DNA of 64,000 bases from JAHJQQ01 sp032907525 (GCA_032907525.1 JAJJPM010000039.1:1-64000), one strand, 5' to 3'. Shown: positions 8,666-17,578, numbered from the stretch's first letter. Made by a program: numbers and translations. Notes: generated from the sequence alone by a model not told the origin.

Positions 8666-9796
8666 GGTGTTGCCGCAGACGATGAAACGGTTCTTGCCGG
8701 CACGCTTGGCCTGGTACATGCGCCGGTCGGCGTGCTCGATCAGTTCCCGGATGGTGCCGGCGCGGTCGTTGCCCAGTTCGCTGACACCGGTGCTGGCGGT
8801 CAGCGGCTGACCATCGGGACGCTGGCCGAGTCCGCGCTCGTACAGGCGCGCCAGCACATGCCCTGCGGTGGCGCAGTCGGTGTTGGGCAGGATGATGAGA
8901 AACTCCTCCCCGCCCCAGCGGACCAGCGTATCGCCGGCGCGCAGGGTGCCGGACAGTGCGCGAGCCAGGCCGCGCAGCACGGCGTCGCCCGCCTCGTGCC
9001 CGTGAAGATCGTTGATGGATTTGAAGTTGTCGACATCCAGGAAGGCCAGTGCCAGCGATGCGCCCTGGCGGTTGGCGATGTGGAACTGGATGTCCAGCAG
9101 TTCCGCCCCCGTTTCGCGGTTGTAGGCCCCCGTCAGCGGGTCGCGGCTGGTGCGCTGCATGAGGGCGATCATGTACTGCAGCTGAAGCATCGCGGAGACC
9201 GTCGCGATCAGCGCAATGAGCACCATCAGCCAGGCGACGCTGAACTGTGCCCAGGCGCCGGGGTTGGGATGGATGAGCGCAACGGCCAGGTGGGCGCCGA
9301 GCGCGGGGACGGTGAACAGCAGGCCTTCCAGCGCGGTGAGCGGGAATATCGCGAGACAGGCGATGACGATGAACGGAAGATAGGCGTAGGTGGCCGCGAC
9401 CACCTGGCCCAGCGGCGCCAGGGGCAGATTCTGCGTGAGCGGCGTCGCCGCGCCGAAGAATACCAGCGGAATGGCGACGAACAGCACCAGCGCCACACGC
9501 GCCTGCCCCGCTGCGCGCAGCCGGCGCGGGTACTGCGTCAGCAGGGCGAAGGCCATGGCGACGAGCAGCCGCAGGGAGGTGAGTTCGAGCCAGATGTCGC
9601 GCGGGAAGACCGCCACATCGATCAACACCCACAGCAGGGTCAGGACGGCGAACAGGCCGGAGAGCAGGCGGATGCGGGCCAGGACGAGCGTGGCGCGCTG
9701 GAGCGAGAGCCAGGGCGTGTATTGGGCGCTGTGCAGCAGGCTGCCCGGCGGCACCAGCGCGTCGCCGTGGCCGTTGTCGCTGAAGAAGGGCTTCAT
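8633..9796 (-). CDS. Membrane-bound diguanylate cyclase (GGDEF)
   Basis: Synthesises c-di-GMP from two GTP. The N-terminal ~215 of 387 residues hold about six membrane segments (from LLSGLFAVLTLLWVLIDVAV onward), an integral sensor of unknown ligand. The C-terminal GGDEF domain has an intact active site (RWGGEEF) and an inhibitory I-site RAGD exactly five residues before it, so it should be active and product-inhibited. It is followed leftward by the TSUP gene in convergent orientation, with overlapping ends. Confidence 0.9.
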   Translation of the reverse strand: MKPFFSDNGHGDALVPPGSLLHSAQYTPWLSLQRATLVLARIRLLSGLFAVLTLLWVLIDVAVFPRDIWLELTSLRLLVAMAFALLTQYPRRLRAAGQARVALVLFVAIPLVFFGAATPLTQNLPLAPLGQVVAATYAYLPFIVIACLAIFPLTALEGLLFTVPALGAHLAVALIHPNPGAWAQFSVAWLMVLIALIATVSAMLQLQYMIALMQRTSRDPLTGAYNRETGAELLDIQFHIANRQGASLALAFLDVDNFKSINDLHGHEAGDAVLRGLARALSGTLRAGDTLVRWGGEEFLIILPNTDCATAGHVLARLYERGLGQRPDGQPLTASTGVSELGNDRAGTIRELIEHADRRMYQAKRAGKNRFIVCGNTSAKDQLQTDQ

Positions 9797-9849
9797 TCCG
9801 TCGTCTGCCGGGTGCGCATGACGCCGATAACGGCGGCGCCCTGGCTTCT

Positions 9850-10491
9850 CTAAACCCCGTACTGCACGCGGTAGCTGCGGATGGCCGCGACCTGGTCGGC
9901 GTATTCCGGGCGGCTCTCGATATACTCGATCAGCTGGTCGAGGGCGGCGATGCTGACCACCGGGATGCCGAGATCCTGCTCCACCTCCTGGATGGCCGAG
10001 CGCTCGCCTTTGCCCCGCTCCTGGCGGTTCAGGGCGATCACCACGCCGGCGGCCGTCGCACCGGCCGCGTTGATGATGTCGAGCGATTCGCGAATGGCGG
10101 TGCCGGCGGTGATCACGTCGTCGATGATGAGCACGCGGCCGGAAAGCGGCGCGCCGACCAGGTTGCCGCCCTCCCCGTGATCCTTGGCCTCTTTGCGGTT
10201 GAAGCAGTAGGGCGTGTCTCTGTCATGGTGGTCGGCGAGTGCGATGGCCGTGGCGGCGGCCAGGGGAATGCCCTTGTACGCCGGGCCGAAGAGCACGTCG
10301 AACCCGATGCCCGAGGCACTGATGGCTGCGGCGTAGAAGCGACCCAGCCGCGCCAGCCGCGCGCCGCTGTTGAACAGCCCGGCATTGAAGAAGTACGGGC
10401 TCTTGCGCCCGGATTTCAGGGTGAACTCGCCAAAGCGCAGTACCCCCGTCTCGATGGCGAAGCTGATGAAGTCGCGCTGATAATCCTGCAT
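9850..10491 (-). CDS. pyrE: Orotate phosphoribosyltransferase
   Basis: Converts orotate and PRPP to OMP in pyrimidine synthesis. Starting at 10491 gives 213 residues (MQDYQRDFISFAIETGVLRF), the same as E. coli PyrE. It has the family stretches FTLKSGRKSPYFFNAG, FGPAYKGIPL, CFNRKEAKDHGEGG and the PRPP loop VLIIDDVITAGTA. It is divergent from the ExoIII-type gene with 81 bp between starts, the Pseudomonas crc-pyrE arrangement. A candidate promoter lies in that gap. Confidence 0.96.
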   Translation of the reverse strand: MQDYQRDFISFAIETGVLRFGEFTLKSGRKSPYFFNAGLFNSGARLARLGRFYAAAISASGIGFDVLFGPAYKGIPLAAATAIALADHHDRDTPYCFNRKEAKDHGEGGNLVGAPLSGRVLIIDDVITAGTAIRESLDIINAAGATAAGVVIALNRQERGKGERSAIQEVEQDLGIPVVSIAALDQLIEYIESRPEYADQVAAIRSYRVQYGV

Positions 10492-10539
10492 GGCCGTCTC
10501 GATGCTGTCGGGAACCGGCCGTGGCCGGGGATGTGCGCT

Positions 10540-10567
10540 ATCATACACGCCGGTCTGCACAGGTAAA
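10540..10567 (-). promoter_or_regulatory. Candidate pyrE promoter
   Basis: On the minus strand TTTACC (10562-10567) and TATGAT (10540-10545) are 16 bases apart, which would start transcription about 40 bp before pyrE. It overlaps the space just ahead of the divergent nuclease gene. Evidence is only the match to sigma70 consensus. Confidence 0.45.
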
Positions 10568-10572
10568 TATCG

Positions 10573-11346
10573 ATGCGCGTCATCAGCTTCAACGCCAACG
10601 GCATACGCTCGGCCGCCCGCAAGGGATTCTTCGACTGGCTGCCCCGTCAGCGGGCGGACTTCGTCTGCATCCAGGAGACCAAGGCCCAGGAACCGCAGCT
10701 CACCGAGCCCCTTTATCATCCACGCGGCTTCCACTGCTACTACCACGATGCGGAAAAGAAAGGCTACAGCGGTGTGGCGCTCTACAGCCGCGTCCAGCCG
10801 GACCGCGTCATCATCGGTCTGGACTGGCCGGAGTTCGATGCGGAGGGCCGCTATCTGGAGGTGCAGGTCGGCACGCTCAGCGTCGTATCGCTGTACCTGC
10901 CCTCGGGTTCGTCCAGCGAGTTGCGCCAGCAGGTCAAGTTCGCAGTGATGGATCGCCTGATGCCCTATCTGCGCGGGTTGCGCCGAAAGAAGCGGGAGTA
11001 CGTCATCTGCGGCGACTGGAACATCGCGCACAAGGAGATCGACCTGAAGAACTGGCGTTCCAACCAGAAGAATTCGGGCTTCCTCCCCGAGGAGCGCGCC
11101 TGGATGGACGAACTATTCGGCAAGGCCGGTTTCGTCGACGGGTTTCGTGTCGTCGATCAACGGCCCGACCAGTATACCTGGTGGTCGAACCGCGGCCAGG
11201 CCTGGGCCAAGAACGTCGGCTGGCGCATCGACTACCAGGTCCTCACGCCCGGCCTCGCGCCACGGGTGCAGGCGGCGAAGATCTACACCGAGGCGCGTTT
11301 CTCCGATCACGCGCCGCTGATCATGGATTACGAGTGGGAGTTATGA
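10573..11346 (+). CDS. Exodeoxyribonuclease III family protein at the crc locus
   Basis: An ExoIII/AP-endonuclease fold of 257 residues. It occupies the place of Pseudomonas crc and shares Crc-like stretches (ALYSRVQPDRVI, KNWRSNQKNSGFLPEERAW, LTPGLAPRV). Crc proteins have lost the nuclease residues, whereas here the whole set is present: E35 (QETKA), D148 and N150 (GDWNIAH), D220 (RIDYQ), D245 and H246 (SDHAP). It is therefore most likely an active enzyme that repairs abasic sites or trims 3' ends, not a Crc translational regulator. It is divergent from pyrE, with a CACGGAA hairpin just downstream. Confidence 0.88.
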   Translation: MRVISFNANGIRSAARKGFFDWLPRQRADFVCIQETKAQEPQLTEPLYHPRGFHCYYHDAEKKGYSGVALYSRVQPDRVIIGLDWPEFDAEGRYLEVQVGTLSVVSLYLPSGSSSELRQQVKFAVMDRLMPYLRGLRRKKREYVICGDWNIAHKEIDLKNWRSNQKNSGFLPEERAWMDELFGKAGFVDGFRVVDQRPDQYTWWSNRGQAWAKNVGWRIDYQVLTPGLAPRVQAAKIYTEARFSDHAPLIMDYEWEL

Positions 11347-11347
11347 T

Positions 11348-11539
11348 CCTAAAACCGCTTTCACCACGGAATCCACGGAATCCACGGAACGACACGGAAA
11401 AGGATTGTTGCAAAGCTCATGGAGCGCATGGCCGCAACCCAAGGGGCAGGCTTGCGCGCCGGGATGGCCGCTGTAAGCTTCTGGCCTTGCGGGTGTTTCC
11501 GTGTCGTTCCGTGGATTCCGCGGCAAATGCGGTTTTAGG
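11348..11539. repeat. CACGGAA inverted-repeat element
   Basis: The left arm (11348-11400) has three ATCCACGGA-type units followed by GACACGGAAA. The right arm (11496-11539) is its complement and ends in the same CCTAAAACCGC-type terminus. The left arm has one extra 9-bp unit. The element fills most of the 252 bp between the ExoIII gene and the next ORF and carries no gene. Confidence 0.8.
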
Positions 11540-11598
11540 TTGATGTCAATTCGCTGGATGGCTGCGCAGGCAGTGCAAGGCGGAGCAGGAGGGATGCC

Positions 11599-12285
11599 AT
11601 GCTGACCGATGTCGGCCTGCTGTCCGCGCTGCTGGTCGGGCTGTTCGGCGGCGTGCACTGCGTCGGTATGTGCGGCGGCATCGTCGGTGCGCTGACGCTG
11701 GGAGTGTCTCCTGTGTCGCGGCACGGCGTGGTTTCGATGCTGCCGTATCACCTGGCCTACAACCTTGGACGCATCGCCAGCTACACGTTGGCCGGTGCCC
11801 TGGCGGGGGGGCTGAGCGGCGCGCTCTTCGAACTGACGTCGGTCCACCAGGCGCAGCTGGTGCTGCAGCTGTTCGCCGGGCTGTTCATGGTCGCGCTCGG
11901 CCTGTATCTCGCGGGGTGGTGGAGAGGGCTGGCGCGCATCGAGCGTGCGGGTGGCGTGTTCTGGCGTCGCCTGGAGCCGTTGGGGCGGCGCTTCCTGCCG
12001 GTCACGAGTCCGGCGCAGGCCTTCGGGGTCGGACTGGTCTGGGGCTGGCTGCCCTGCGGTCTCGTTTACAGTGTGCTGGTGTGGGCGCTGGCTTCGGGCT
12101 CTGCGCTCGACGGGGCATTGCTCCTGCTGAGTTTCGGCATCGGCACGCTGCCCACGCTGCTGCTGATGGGCGTGGCCGCGGCGCGTATCGGCCGCTTCGT
12201 GCATCGCCCCTGGCCGCGGCGCATCGCCGGCGGCCTGGTCATGCTGTTCGGGGTGATGATGCTGATGCGTATTTTCAGCGGCTGA
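11599..12285 (+). CDS. TauE/DsbD_2-like membrane protein with paired cysteine motifs
   Basis: A polytopic membrane protein of 228 residues with about six segments. The N-terminal motif GGVHCVGMCGG and the mid-protein motif WGWLPCGLVY are the signature of the DsbD_2/UreH-like family, often annotated as sulfite exporter TauE/SafE and often linked to cytochrome oxidase or metal handling. The conserved cysteines could carry redox or metal traffic; this is inference. AGGAGGG lies 5 bases before the ATG at 11599. Its 3' end overlaps the convergent DUF4426 gene by 11 bp. Confidence 0.8.
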   Translation: MLTDVGLLSALLVGLFGGVHCVGMCGGIVGALTLGVSPVSRHGVVSMLPYHLAYNLGRIASYTLAGALAGGLSGALFELTSVHQAQLVLQLFAGLFMVALGLYLAGWWRGLARIERAGGVFWRRLEPLGRRFLPVTSPAQAFGVGLVWGWLPCGLVYSVLVWALASGSALDGALLLLSFGIGTLPTLLLMGVAAARIGRFVHRPWPRRIAGGLVMLFGVMMLMRIFSG

Positions 12286-12727
12286 AGAACTGCTGGCGGA
12301 ACTCCACCTGGAATGTGTCGCTCTCGCCTTCCGGCCGGACCATCAGATGGAAGCGCAGCGTCTCTTCGTGATCTACGCCGAAGTCCGAGATGTAGTAGAT
12401 GGCATTGGGCTCGCGGATCTCGCGCAACGTGAGTTCACGCTGCTGGCCGGAGAGTGTCGTGGCCATGCCGGTGACCGAGGCCGGAACGGGCTGGCCGGTC
12501 GCCCCCAGCACCTTGCGCAACACCACCACATTCAGCATCGCCCGGTTACCGCTGCGTTTGATGCCGTATTCGGTCGCCACCTTGGGCGGCAGCAGATCGG
12601 TGGTCAGCGCATTGAAATGCACCACATAGTCGCCGAAATCCTGGGAATTCTCCGCCTGCGCGCCTCCGGTCAGCAGAACCAGGCAGGCCAGACACAACAT
12701 TGTTAGAAACTTGTTGGCATGTTGCAT
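12275..12727 (-). CDS. Exported DUF4426 protein
   Basis: A periplasmic protein of 150 residues. A signal peptide (MQHANKFLTMLCLACLVLLT...AQA) is followed by the DUF4426 domain (DYVVHFNALTTDLLPPKVA, YGIKRSGNRAMLNV). In Pseudomonas a DUF4426 gene lies in the same cluster, after yggS-proC-yggT-metX-metW, so this is core context. Its function is unknown. Here metX and metW are absent and a GTPase gene lies upstream instead. Confidence 0.85.
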   Translation of the reverse strand: MQHANKFLTMLCLACLVLLTGGAQAENSQDFGDYVVHFNALTTDLLPPKVATEYGIKRSGNRAMLNVVVLRKVLGATGQPVPASVTGMATTLSGQQRELTLREIREPNAIYYISDFGVDHEETLRFHLMVRPEGESDTFQVEFRQQFFSR

Positions 12728-12863
12728 GGTGACTCTCCTCGGTGCGGGACGATAGTAGAACTATAGACCAGAGCCGGAGAGGGATGACAGGCCCGGGGAC
12801 CGCCGATCGATGCGGGATGACGGAAGGCGGCGCCCGGGCAGCGGCCGGGCGCCGTCCGTCTGC

Positions 12864-14852
12864 TCAGTTGCCGACCGCGCGGCTGACGGGGGCCGGCGCG
12901 TCGTCCGCGTCGTCGACGCCCGTCGGCAGAGGGGCGTTCAGGGTGGTGCGCAGGCGTTCGATGGTCTCGAGTTCCTTGCGCAGATCGCGGCGGGTGTTTT
13001 CCAGTTCGGTGATCTTGGCCTCCAGCGTGTCGCGCGACTCGCTGATGCGGCGCAGGGTGTCCAGGCGTTTCTCCATGACCCGCTTGTGATCCTTGATCTG
13101 CTGAACCAACGGGTTCATCACATCCTTCAGCCACGTATCCGCTTCCTGGTTGGCGCGGAAGAAGATGCCGCGCGCCTGGCTGACCATCGAGATGAAGAAT
13201 TTCTTGATCAGGAAGCCCTGCTCCGTCATGGTCGTCACCGGGCTGTTGCGGAAGGCCTCGCCTTCCAGGACCAGCCGGTGCAGGTCCATATTGTACTGGT
13301 CCACGGAGAACACCTTCGGAGTCACTGCAGGCAGTCCATGTTCTTCGTGGAATTTGCGGTAGGTCGCGCGGATCAGCGTGCGGGTCTGCTCGGCATGCTG
13401 GGATACCTGCTCCATGGTCTCGCGGGCGCCCTCGAAGAAGGTCTCCATCGCTTTCTTCAGGCCGTGCGTGGTCCAGGCGCCGGTCATGTCCTTACGTGTC
13501 TTGTTGATCAGTTTGTCGAAAGCGTCGAGGCTGAGGCCGTCCAGCATGAGCTTCGCCTGATTCTGCAGCACCCGCCGGCTGGACTGGAAGCCCTCGACGT
13601 TGCGCAGATAGGCGGCCTGTTCTTCGCGCGATTTCTTCATCAGGTGCTGGATGACGTCGGCGTTCTTGCCGCGCAGCGCCCGGAGATTCTCCAGTTCCTT
13701 GCCGATCTGCTGGACCTGGTTGTCCAGCCGGCTGTAGGTGTCGTTCTGGAGTCCGCCGATCTCCCGGAGGATGTGGTCGCGCACGACCTCGAGCTTCTTG
13801 GGCAGCACTTCCTCGGCGAGAAAGTTCTCCAGTGTCAGCAGGCGGCTGCGTTCCAGCAGCGCATTGTCGTCGCGGACCTTGCCGACCAGACCTTTCTGGG
13901 CCGATACCGGAAATACGCGATCACCGTCCACACTGAGGAGTTCCGCGACCTTGCGGCGCTGGCTCTCGATGCCGGCCTGCACGGTGCCGTGATCTTTCAG
14001 GTCGTCCCAGAGCGTGTCGATCTTGTTCAGGGCGACCACCAGATTCTTGTTGTGCTGACCGCCGCCGTGAACGTGGTGTTCCCACATATCCAGGTCGGAG
14101 CGGGTCACGCCGGTATCCGCCGCGAGCACGAACAGCACGGCCTGGGCCGCCGGGAGCATGTTGACGGTCAGCTCGGGCTCGTTGCCCAGCGCGTTCAGGC
14201 CGGGCGTATCCAGGATCACGAGTCCCTGTTGCAGCAACGGGTGCGGGAAGCTGATCAGGGCGTGGCGCCACATCGGGATCTCGACCTGCTCGGGAAGTTC
14301 GCCGGTCTTCTTGAACTGAGGATCGGTCGCCTCGTCGTAAAGTCCCAGCGCACGCGCGACCTTCACGGGCACGAGCTTGGTCTTGACGACTTCGCGGAGC
14401 GTTTCGGCCATCTGGTCCGGTGAGCCGGTATCGAGGGGCATGGATACCCAATGCAGGGGATCGGCCTTGTATTCGCTGATGGATTTCTCCTCGCGCCGCG
14501 TCTCGATGGGCAGGAGACGCAGGTACGACTGTCCCGTCTCGCGGTCGAAGAAGAGTTCGCTCGGGCACATGGTGGTGCGGCCCGCCTCGGACGGCAGCAG
14601 CCGCCTGCCGTAGTTGGCGAAGAAGATGGCGTTGATGAGTTCGGTCTTGCCGCGGGAGAACTCCGCGACGAAGGCGAGGGTCAGCCGGTCCTTGCGCAGG
14701 GCCTCGAGCGTCTCATAGATGCGAAGGTCGTTTTCACCTTCATCCAGTTCGTGAGCGTCGAGCCATTCTTGGAATTCCTGCAGCGTGTTCAGTACGTTCG
14801 TTTTCCAGGTGTCGAACGCCTGCATGCGTTGGCTGAACGGGTCCTGAGCCAT
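12864..14852 (-). CDS. Bacterial dynamin-like GTPase
   Basis: A large GTPase of 662 residues. The G1 loop is AEFSRGKTELINA (near residue 66), G2 is probably the TT of AGRTTMCPS, G3 is LDTPGLN and G4 is NKID. After the G domain come long helical stretches with two hydrophobic or amphipathic regions (about 500-570) and a C-terminal coiled coil, the plan of bacterial dynamin-like proteins that act on membranes. TGAGGA 9 bases upstream supports the ATG at 14852 over an in-frame TTG. It sits between DUF4426 and yggU. The cellular role cannot be inferred. Confidence 0.85.
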   Translation of the reverse strand: MAQDPFSQRMQAFDTWKTNVLNTLQEFQEWLDAHELDEGENDLRIYETLEALRKDRLTLAFVAEFSRGKTELINAIFFANYGRRLLPSEAGRTTMCPSELFFDRETGQSYLRLLPIETRREEKSISEYKADPLHWVSMPLDTGSPDQMAETLREVVKTKLVPVKVARALGLYDEATDPQFKKTGELPEQVEIPMWRHALISFPHPLLQQGLVILDTPGLNALGNEPELTVNMLPAAQAVLFVLAADTGVTRSDLDMWEHHVHGGGQHNKNLVVALNKIDTLWDDLKDHGTVQAGIESQRRKVAELLSVDGDRVFPVSAQKGLVGKVRDDNALLERSRLLTLENFLAEEVLPKKLEVVRDHILREIGGLQNDTYSRLDNQVQQIGKELENLRALRGKNADVIQHLMKKSREEQAAYLRNVEGFQSSRRVLQNQAKLMLDGLSLDAFDKLINKTRKDMTGAWTTHGLKKAMETFFEGARETMEQVSQHAEQTRTLIRATYRKFHEEHGLPAVTPKVFSVDQYNMDLHRLVLEGEAFRNSPVTTMTEQGFLIKKFFISMVSQARGIFFRANQEADTWLKDVMNPLVQQIKDHKRVMEKRLDTLRRISESRDTLEAKITELENTRRDLRKELETIERLRTTLNAPLPTGVDDADDAPAPVSRAVGN

Positions 14853-14996
14853 GTAAGTCAATCCTCACTTGCCGGGGTAGGGCGGCCGGGGCCGCATGCG
14901 TGCTCTCCGGGCTAACGGCCGGGACAGACATTCCTTGAGCCGATATAACAGTGAGTTACGGGCGTATGCGGGTGGGGTGGAAAGCCGTGATCGGGG

Positions 14997-15308
14997 TCAC
15001 GTTCCCGGGTGGGCAGGTATGCCGGGCAGCAGGCGGCGGGGCGACCGGACGCGAACGCGTTTGTCGCGCCCGCTGGTTCCTGCGAGCAGCTCGACGGCCG
15101 AGGCGGCCACGCCGAAGCGGTCGGCCAGGTAGCGGCGCAGATGGGTGTTGGCCTTGCCGTCCACAGGGGGTGCCGTGATGCGGATCTTGAGGCGATCCCC
15201 GTGCAGGCCGGCAATCCCGTCGCTGCGGGCGCCGGGCTGTATGTGCACGGCCAGGATCAGGTCGTCCCCGTCCCAGCGGTACCAGTCCGTGGGTGCAGAG
15301 GCGGGCAT
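14997..15308 (-). CDS. yggU: YggU family protein (DUF167)
   Basis: A small protein of 103 residues with the DUF167 signature: LAVHIQPGARSDGIAGLHGDRLKIRITAPPVDGKAN, then LLAGTSGRDKRVRV. Structure of the family is known, function is not. It starts 5 bp after the yggT stop codon, the usual yggT-yggU pairing. Confidence 0.92.
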   Translation of the reverse strand: MPASAPTDWYRWDGDDLILAVHIQPGARSDGIAGLHGDRLKIRITAPPVDGKANTHLRRYLADRFGVAASAVELLAGTSGRDKRVRVRSPRRLLPGIPAHPGT

Positions 15309-15313
15309 GGCCG

Positions 15314-15877
15314 TCAGGCGAGGGCGAAGATCAGCGGCACGACCAGACGCCGAAGCACTTCCAGGACCAGAATGGCCAGCAGGGGCGACAGATCGAGCCC
15401 GGAGATCGGCGGCAGTATGCGGCGCACCGGCCGCAGTACGGGCTCCGTCAGCGCATGCAGCAGGCTGACCGCCGGATTATAGGTGCCGGGGTTGATCCAG
15501 CTGAGGATGGCCTGGATGACGATGCCGTAGATGAACACCTTGAAGGCGAGATCGATGAGTTCGGCGAGGCTGGCGAAGATCAGTGTCTGGAGTGGGATGC
15601 CGCCGCCCCGCAGCAGCAGTATCAAGGCGATGCCGATCATCTGCACCAGCAGCATCACCACGATCGAGGCCATGTCGATACCGCCGACAGGCGGGATGAC
15701 GCGGCGCACGGGCACCAGCACGGGATTGGTGATCCTGACCAGAAACTGGCTCACCGGGTTGTAGAAGTCGGCGCGCACCCAGGCCAGCAGAAAACGCAGC
15801 ATCAGCGCCAGGACATAGAGGGAGAACAGCGTGCTGACGAGGAACTCGACCGGACTGGTGAAGTAGCCTGGACCCAT
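15314..15877 (-). CDS. yggT: YggT family membrane protein
   Basis: An inner-membrane protein of 187 residues made of two YGGT repeats, each a membrane hairpin followed by a conserved segment (PVLVPVRRVIPPVGGIDMAS and PVLRPVRRILPPISGLDLSP). The family has been tied to envelope or osmotic functions and, in other bacteria, to division; no specific role is clear here. It begins 3 bp after proC, so proC-yggT-yggU is one operon. Confidence 0.92.
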   Translation of the reverse strand: MGPGYFTSPVEFLVSTLFSLYVLALMLRFLLAWVRADFYNPVSQFLVRITNPVLVPVRRVIPPVGGIDMASIVVMLLVQMIGIALILLLRGGGIPLQTLIFASLAELIDLAFKVFIYGIVIQAILSWINPGTYNPAVSLLHALTEPVLRPVRRILPPISGLDLSPLLAILVLEVLRRLVVPLIFALA

Positions 15878-15880
15878 TTT

Positions 15881-16702
15881 CTAGCCACCCAGCTCGTCTG
15901 CGAGTTCGCGGGAGCGGTCGCGGGCCGCTGCGAGCGCCCGGCCGATCAGGTCGCGGATACCCCCGGCTTCCAGGGTCTGGATGGCGCGTTCGGTGGTGCC
16001 GCCGGGCGAGGTGACGCGACGGCGCAGGGTGGCGGCGTCCTCATCGCTTTCCAGCGCCATCTTGGCCGCGCCGAAAGCGGTCTGCAAAGCCAGCAGCCGG
16101 GCGCTGCCTGCGGGCAGCCCCAGCTGTTCCCCGGCCGCCTGCAGGGCCTCGATCACGAGGAAGAAATAGGCCGGACCGCTGCCGGACAGTGCGGTGACGG
16201 CATCCATCTGGCCTTCGTCGTCGAGCCACAGGGTGAGGCCGACGGCGCGCAGGATGGTTTCCGCCACGTCGCGCTGACCCTCGGTCACCCGCACGTTGGC
16301 GAACAGCGCCGTGGCACCGCTCTGAACCAGGGCCGGGGTGTTGGGCATGCAGCGTACCAGCGCCACGTTCCCGCCCAGCCAGCGTTCCAGATCGGCGGTG
16401 CGGATGCCGGCCGCAATGGATATGACCAGGGGCCGGCGCGCCTGGATCGACGCCGCAAGGTCGCGCGCGACCGTTTCCATGACCTGCGGTTTCACCGCCA
16501 GGACGACCACATCGGCGGCATCGACGGCAGCCGGGTTGTCGTTGCCGGTGCGGACGCCCAGCGACGACAGGCGGGCCAGCGCGTCCGCATCGGGATCCGT
16601 GACATGGATGCGGTCTGCCGGCCAATGATCGGTGATCAGCCCGCCGATCAGGCTGCGTGCCATGTTGCCGCCGCCGATGAAGCTCAGGGAAGGGGGTTTC
16701 AT
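15881..16702 (-). CDS. proC: Pyrroline-5-carboxylate reductase
   Basis: Catalyses the last step of proline synthesis, reducing 1-pyrroline-5-carboxylate with NAD(P)H. The 273 residues have the Rossmann start FIGGGNMARSLIGGL, the VKPQVM motif, RCMPNTPALV and the C-terminal signature LSGSGPAYFFLVIEAL...VTSPGGTTERAI. It lies 62 bp after yggS. Confidence 0.96.
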   Translation of the reverse strand: MKPPSLSFIGGGNMARSLIGGLITDHWPADRIHVTDPDADALARLSSLGVRTGNDNPAAVDAADVVVLAVKPQVMETVARDLAASIQARRPLVISIAAGIRTADLERWLGGNVALVRCMPNTPALVQSGATALFANVRVTEGQRDVAETILRAVGLTLWLDDEGQMDAVTALSGSGPAYFFLVIEALQAAGEQLGLPAGSARLLALQTAFGAAKMALESDEDAATLRRRVTSPGGTTERAIQTLEAGGIRDLIGRALAAARDRSRELADELGG

Positions 16703-16764
16703 GGGGGGCTATTCTGGCTGTAAACGGGGCCCGACGCAAAGCGGAGGAGGCATCGCGCGCCCGG

Positions 16765-17457
16765 CTATCGTCGTGCGCCGAAGATGGCGGTGCCGACGCG
16801 TACGATGGTCGCGCCTTCGGCGATGGCGGCCTCCAGGTCGTCGGACATGCCCATCGAGAGGGTGTCGAGTCCCAGTCCCCGGTCGTTCAGGGAGTCGAAG
16901 ATCCGGCGCAGTTCGGCGAAGGCGGCGCGCTGACGGGCCGGGTCCCGGCTGGGCGCCGGAATGGCCATCAGCCCGCGCAGCCGCAGACGCGGCAGTCGGA
17001 CGACCGCCTCGGCCGTCTCCCGGACATCCGCAGGACGCAGCCCGGCTTTGCTGGCCTCGCCACTGATGTTCACCTCCAGGCAGACATTCAGCGGCGGAAG
17101 CCGGTCCGGGCGCTGGGCGCTCAGGCGCTCGGCGATTTTCAGACGGTCGACGCTGTGTACCCAGTCGAAATGTTCCGCGATCCTGCGGGTCTTGTTGGAT
17201 TGCACCGGGCCGATGAAATGCCAGGCGCAGCCGCGGCGCTCCAGTGCCGCGATCTTGTCCAGGGCCTCGCTCAGGTAGGATTCCCCGAAGCAGTCCTGGC
17301 CCGCGTCGAGGGCCGCCCGCAGCGCCTCCACGGGGACCGTCTTGCTGACCGCGAGCAGTTGAACCTCTTCGGGTTTCCGCCCCGCGGCGTCGGCCGCCGC
17401 CGCAATCCGTCTCCGCACCGCCCGTAGCCGTGCAGGGATGTCGTCCGTTCGAGTCAC
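16765..17457 (-). CDS. yggS: Pyridoxal phosphate homeostasis protein (YggS/PLPBP)
   Basis: A single-domain PLP-binding barrel protein that buffers pyridoxal phosphate and affects amino-acid and keto-acid balance. The PLP lysine lies in LLAVSKTVP; other hallmarks are FGESYLSEALDK, WHFIGPVQSNKTR, LSMGMSDDLEAAI and GTAIFGAR. A GTG at 17457 gives 230 residues, close to E. coli YggS, while the frame farther upstream looks non-coding. It is divergent from pilT, as in Pseudomonas. Confidence 0.93.
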   Translation of the reverse strand: MTRTDDIPARLRAVRRRIAAAADAAGRKPEEVQLLAVSKTVPVEALRAALDAGQDCFGESYLSEALDKIAALERRGCAWHFIGPVQSNKTRRIAEHFDWVHSVDRLKIAERLSAQRPDRLPPLNVCLEVNISGEASKAGLRPADVRETAEAVVRLPRLRLRGLMAIPAPSRDPARQRAAFAELRRIFDSLNDRGLGLDTLSMGMSDDLEAAIAEGATIVRVGTAIFGARR

Positions 17458-17578
17458 TATACTTTTCGCCGATTTGTGGCAGGGTTCACGACTGGCGCGC
17501 GGCAATCCGGAGCGCAGTTCCCGGGGGTCAAGGGTTCGGTACCCCTGACGCTATCTAATGAGCCCGGCGGTCGGCCTT

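Noticed and set aside
9850..11031. A 393-codon extended version of pyrE
   Set aside because: Everything before MQDYQRDF is opposite the ExoIII gene; the 213-residue form matches E. coli PyrE.
12810..14423. A long plus-strand open frame opposite the dynamin-like gene
   Set aside because: The minus strand carries clear GTPase motifs; the plus frame has none and no ribosome site.
17518..17550. Hairpin with GGTTCG-like sequence as a tRNA or terminator
   Set aside because: No cloverleaf can be built and there is no T-run.
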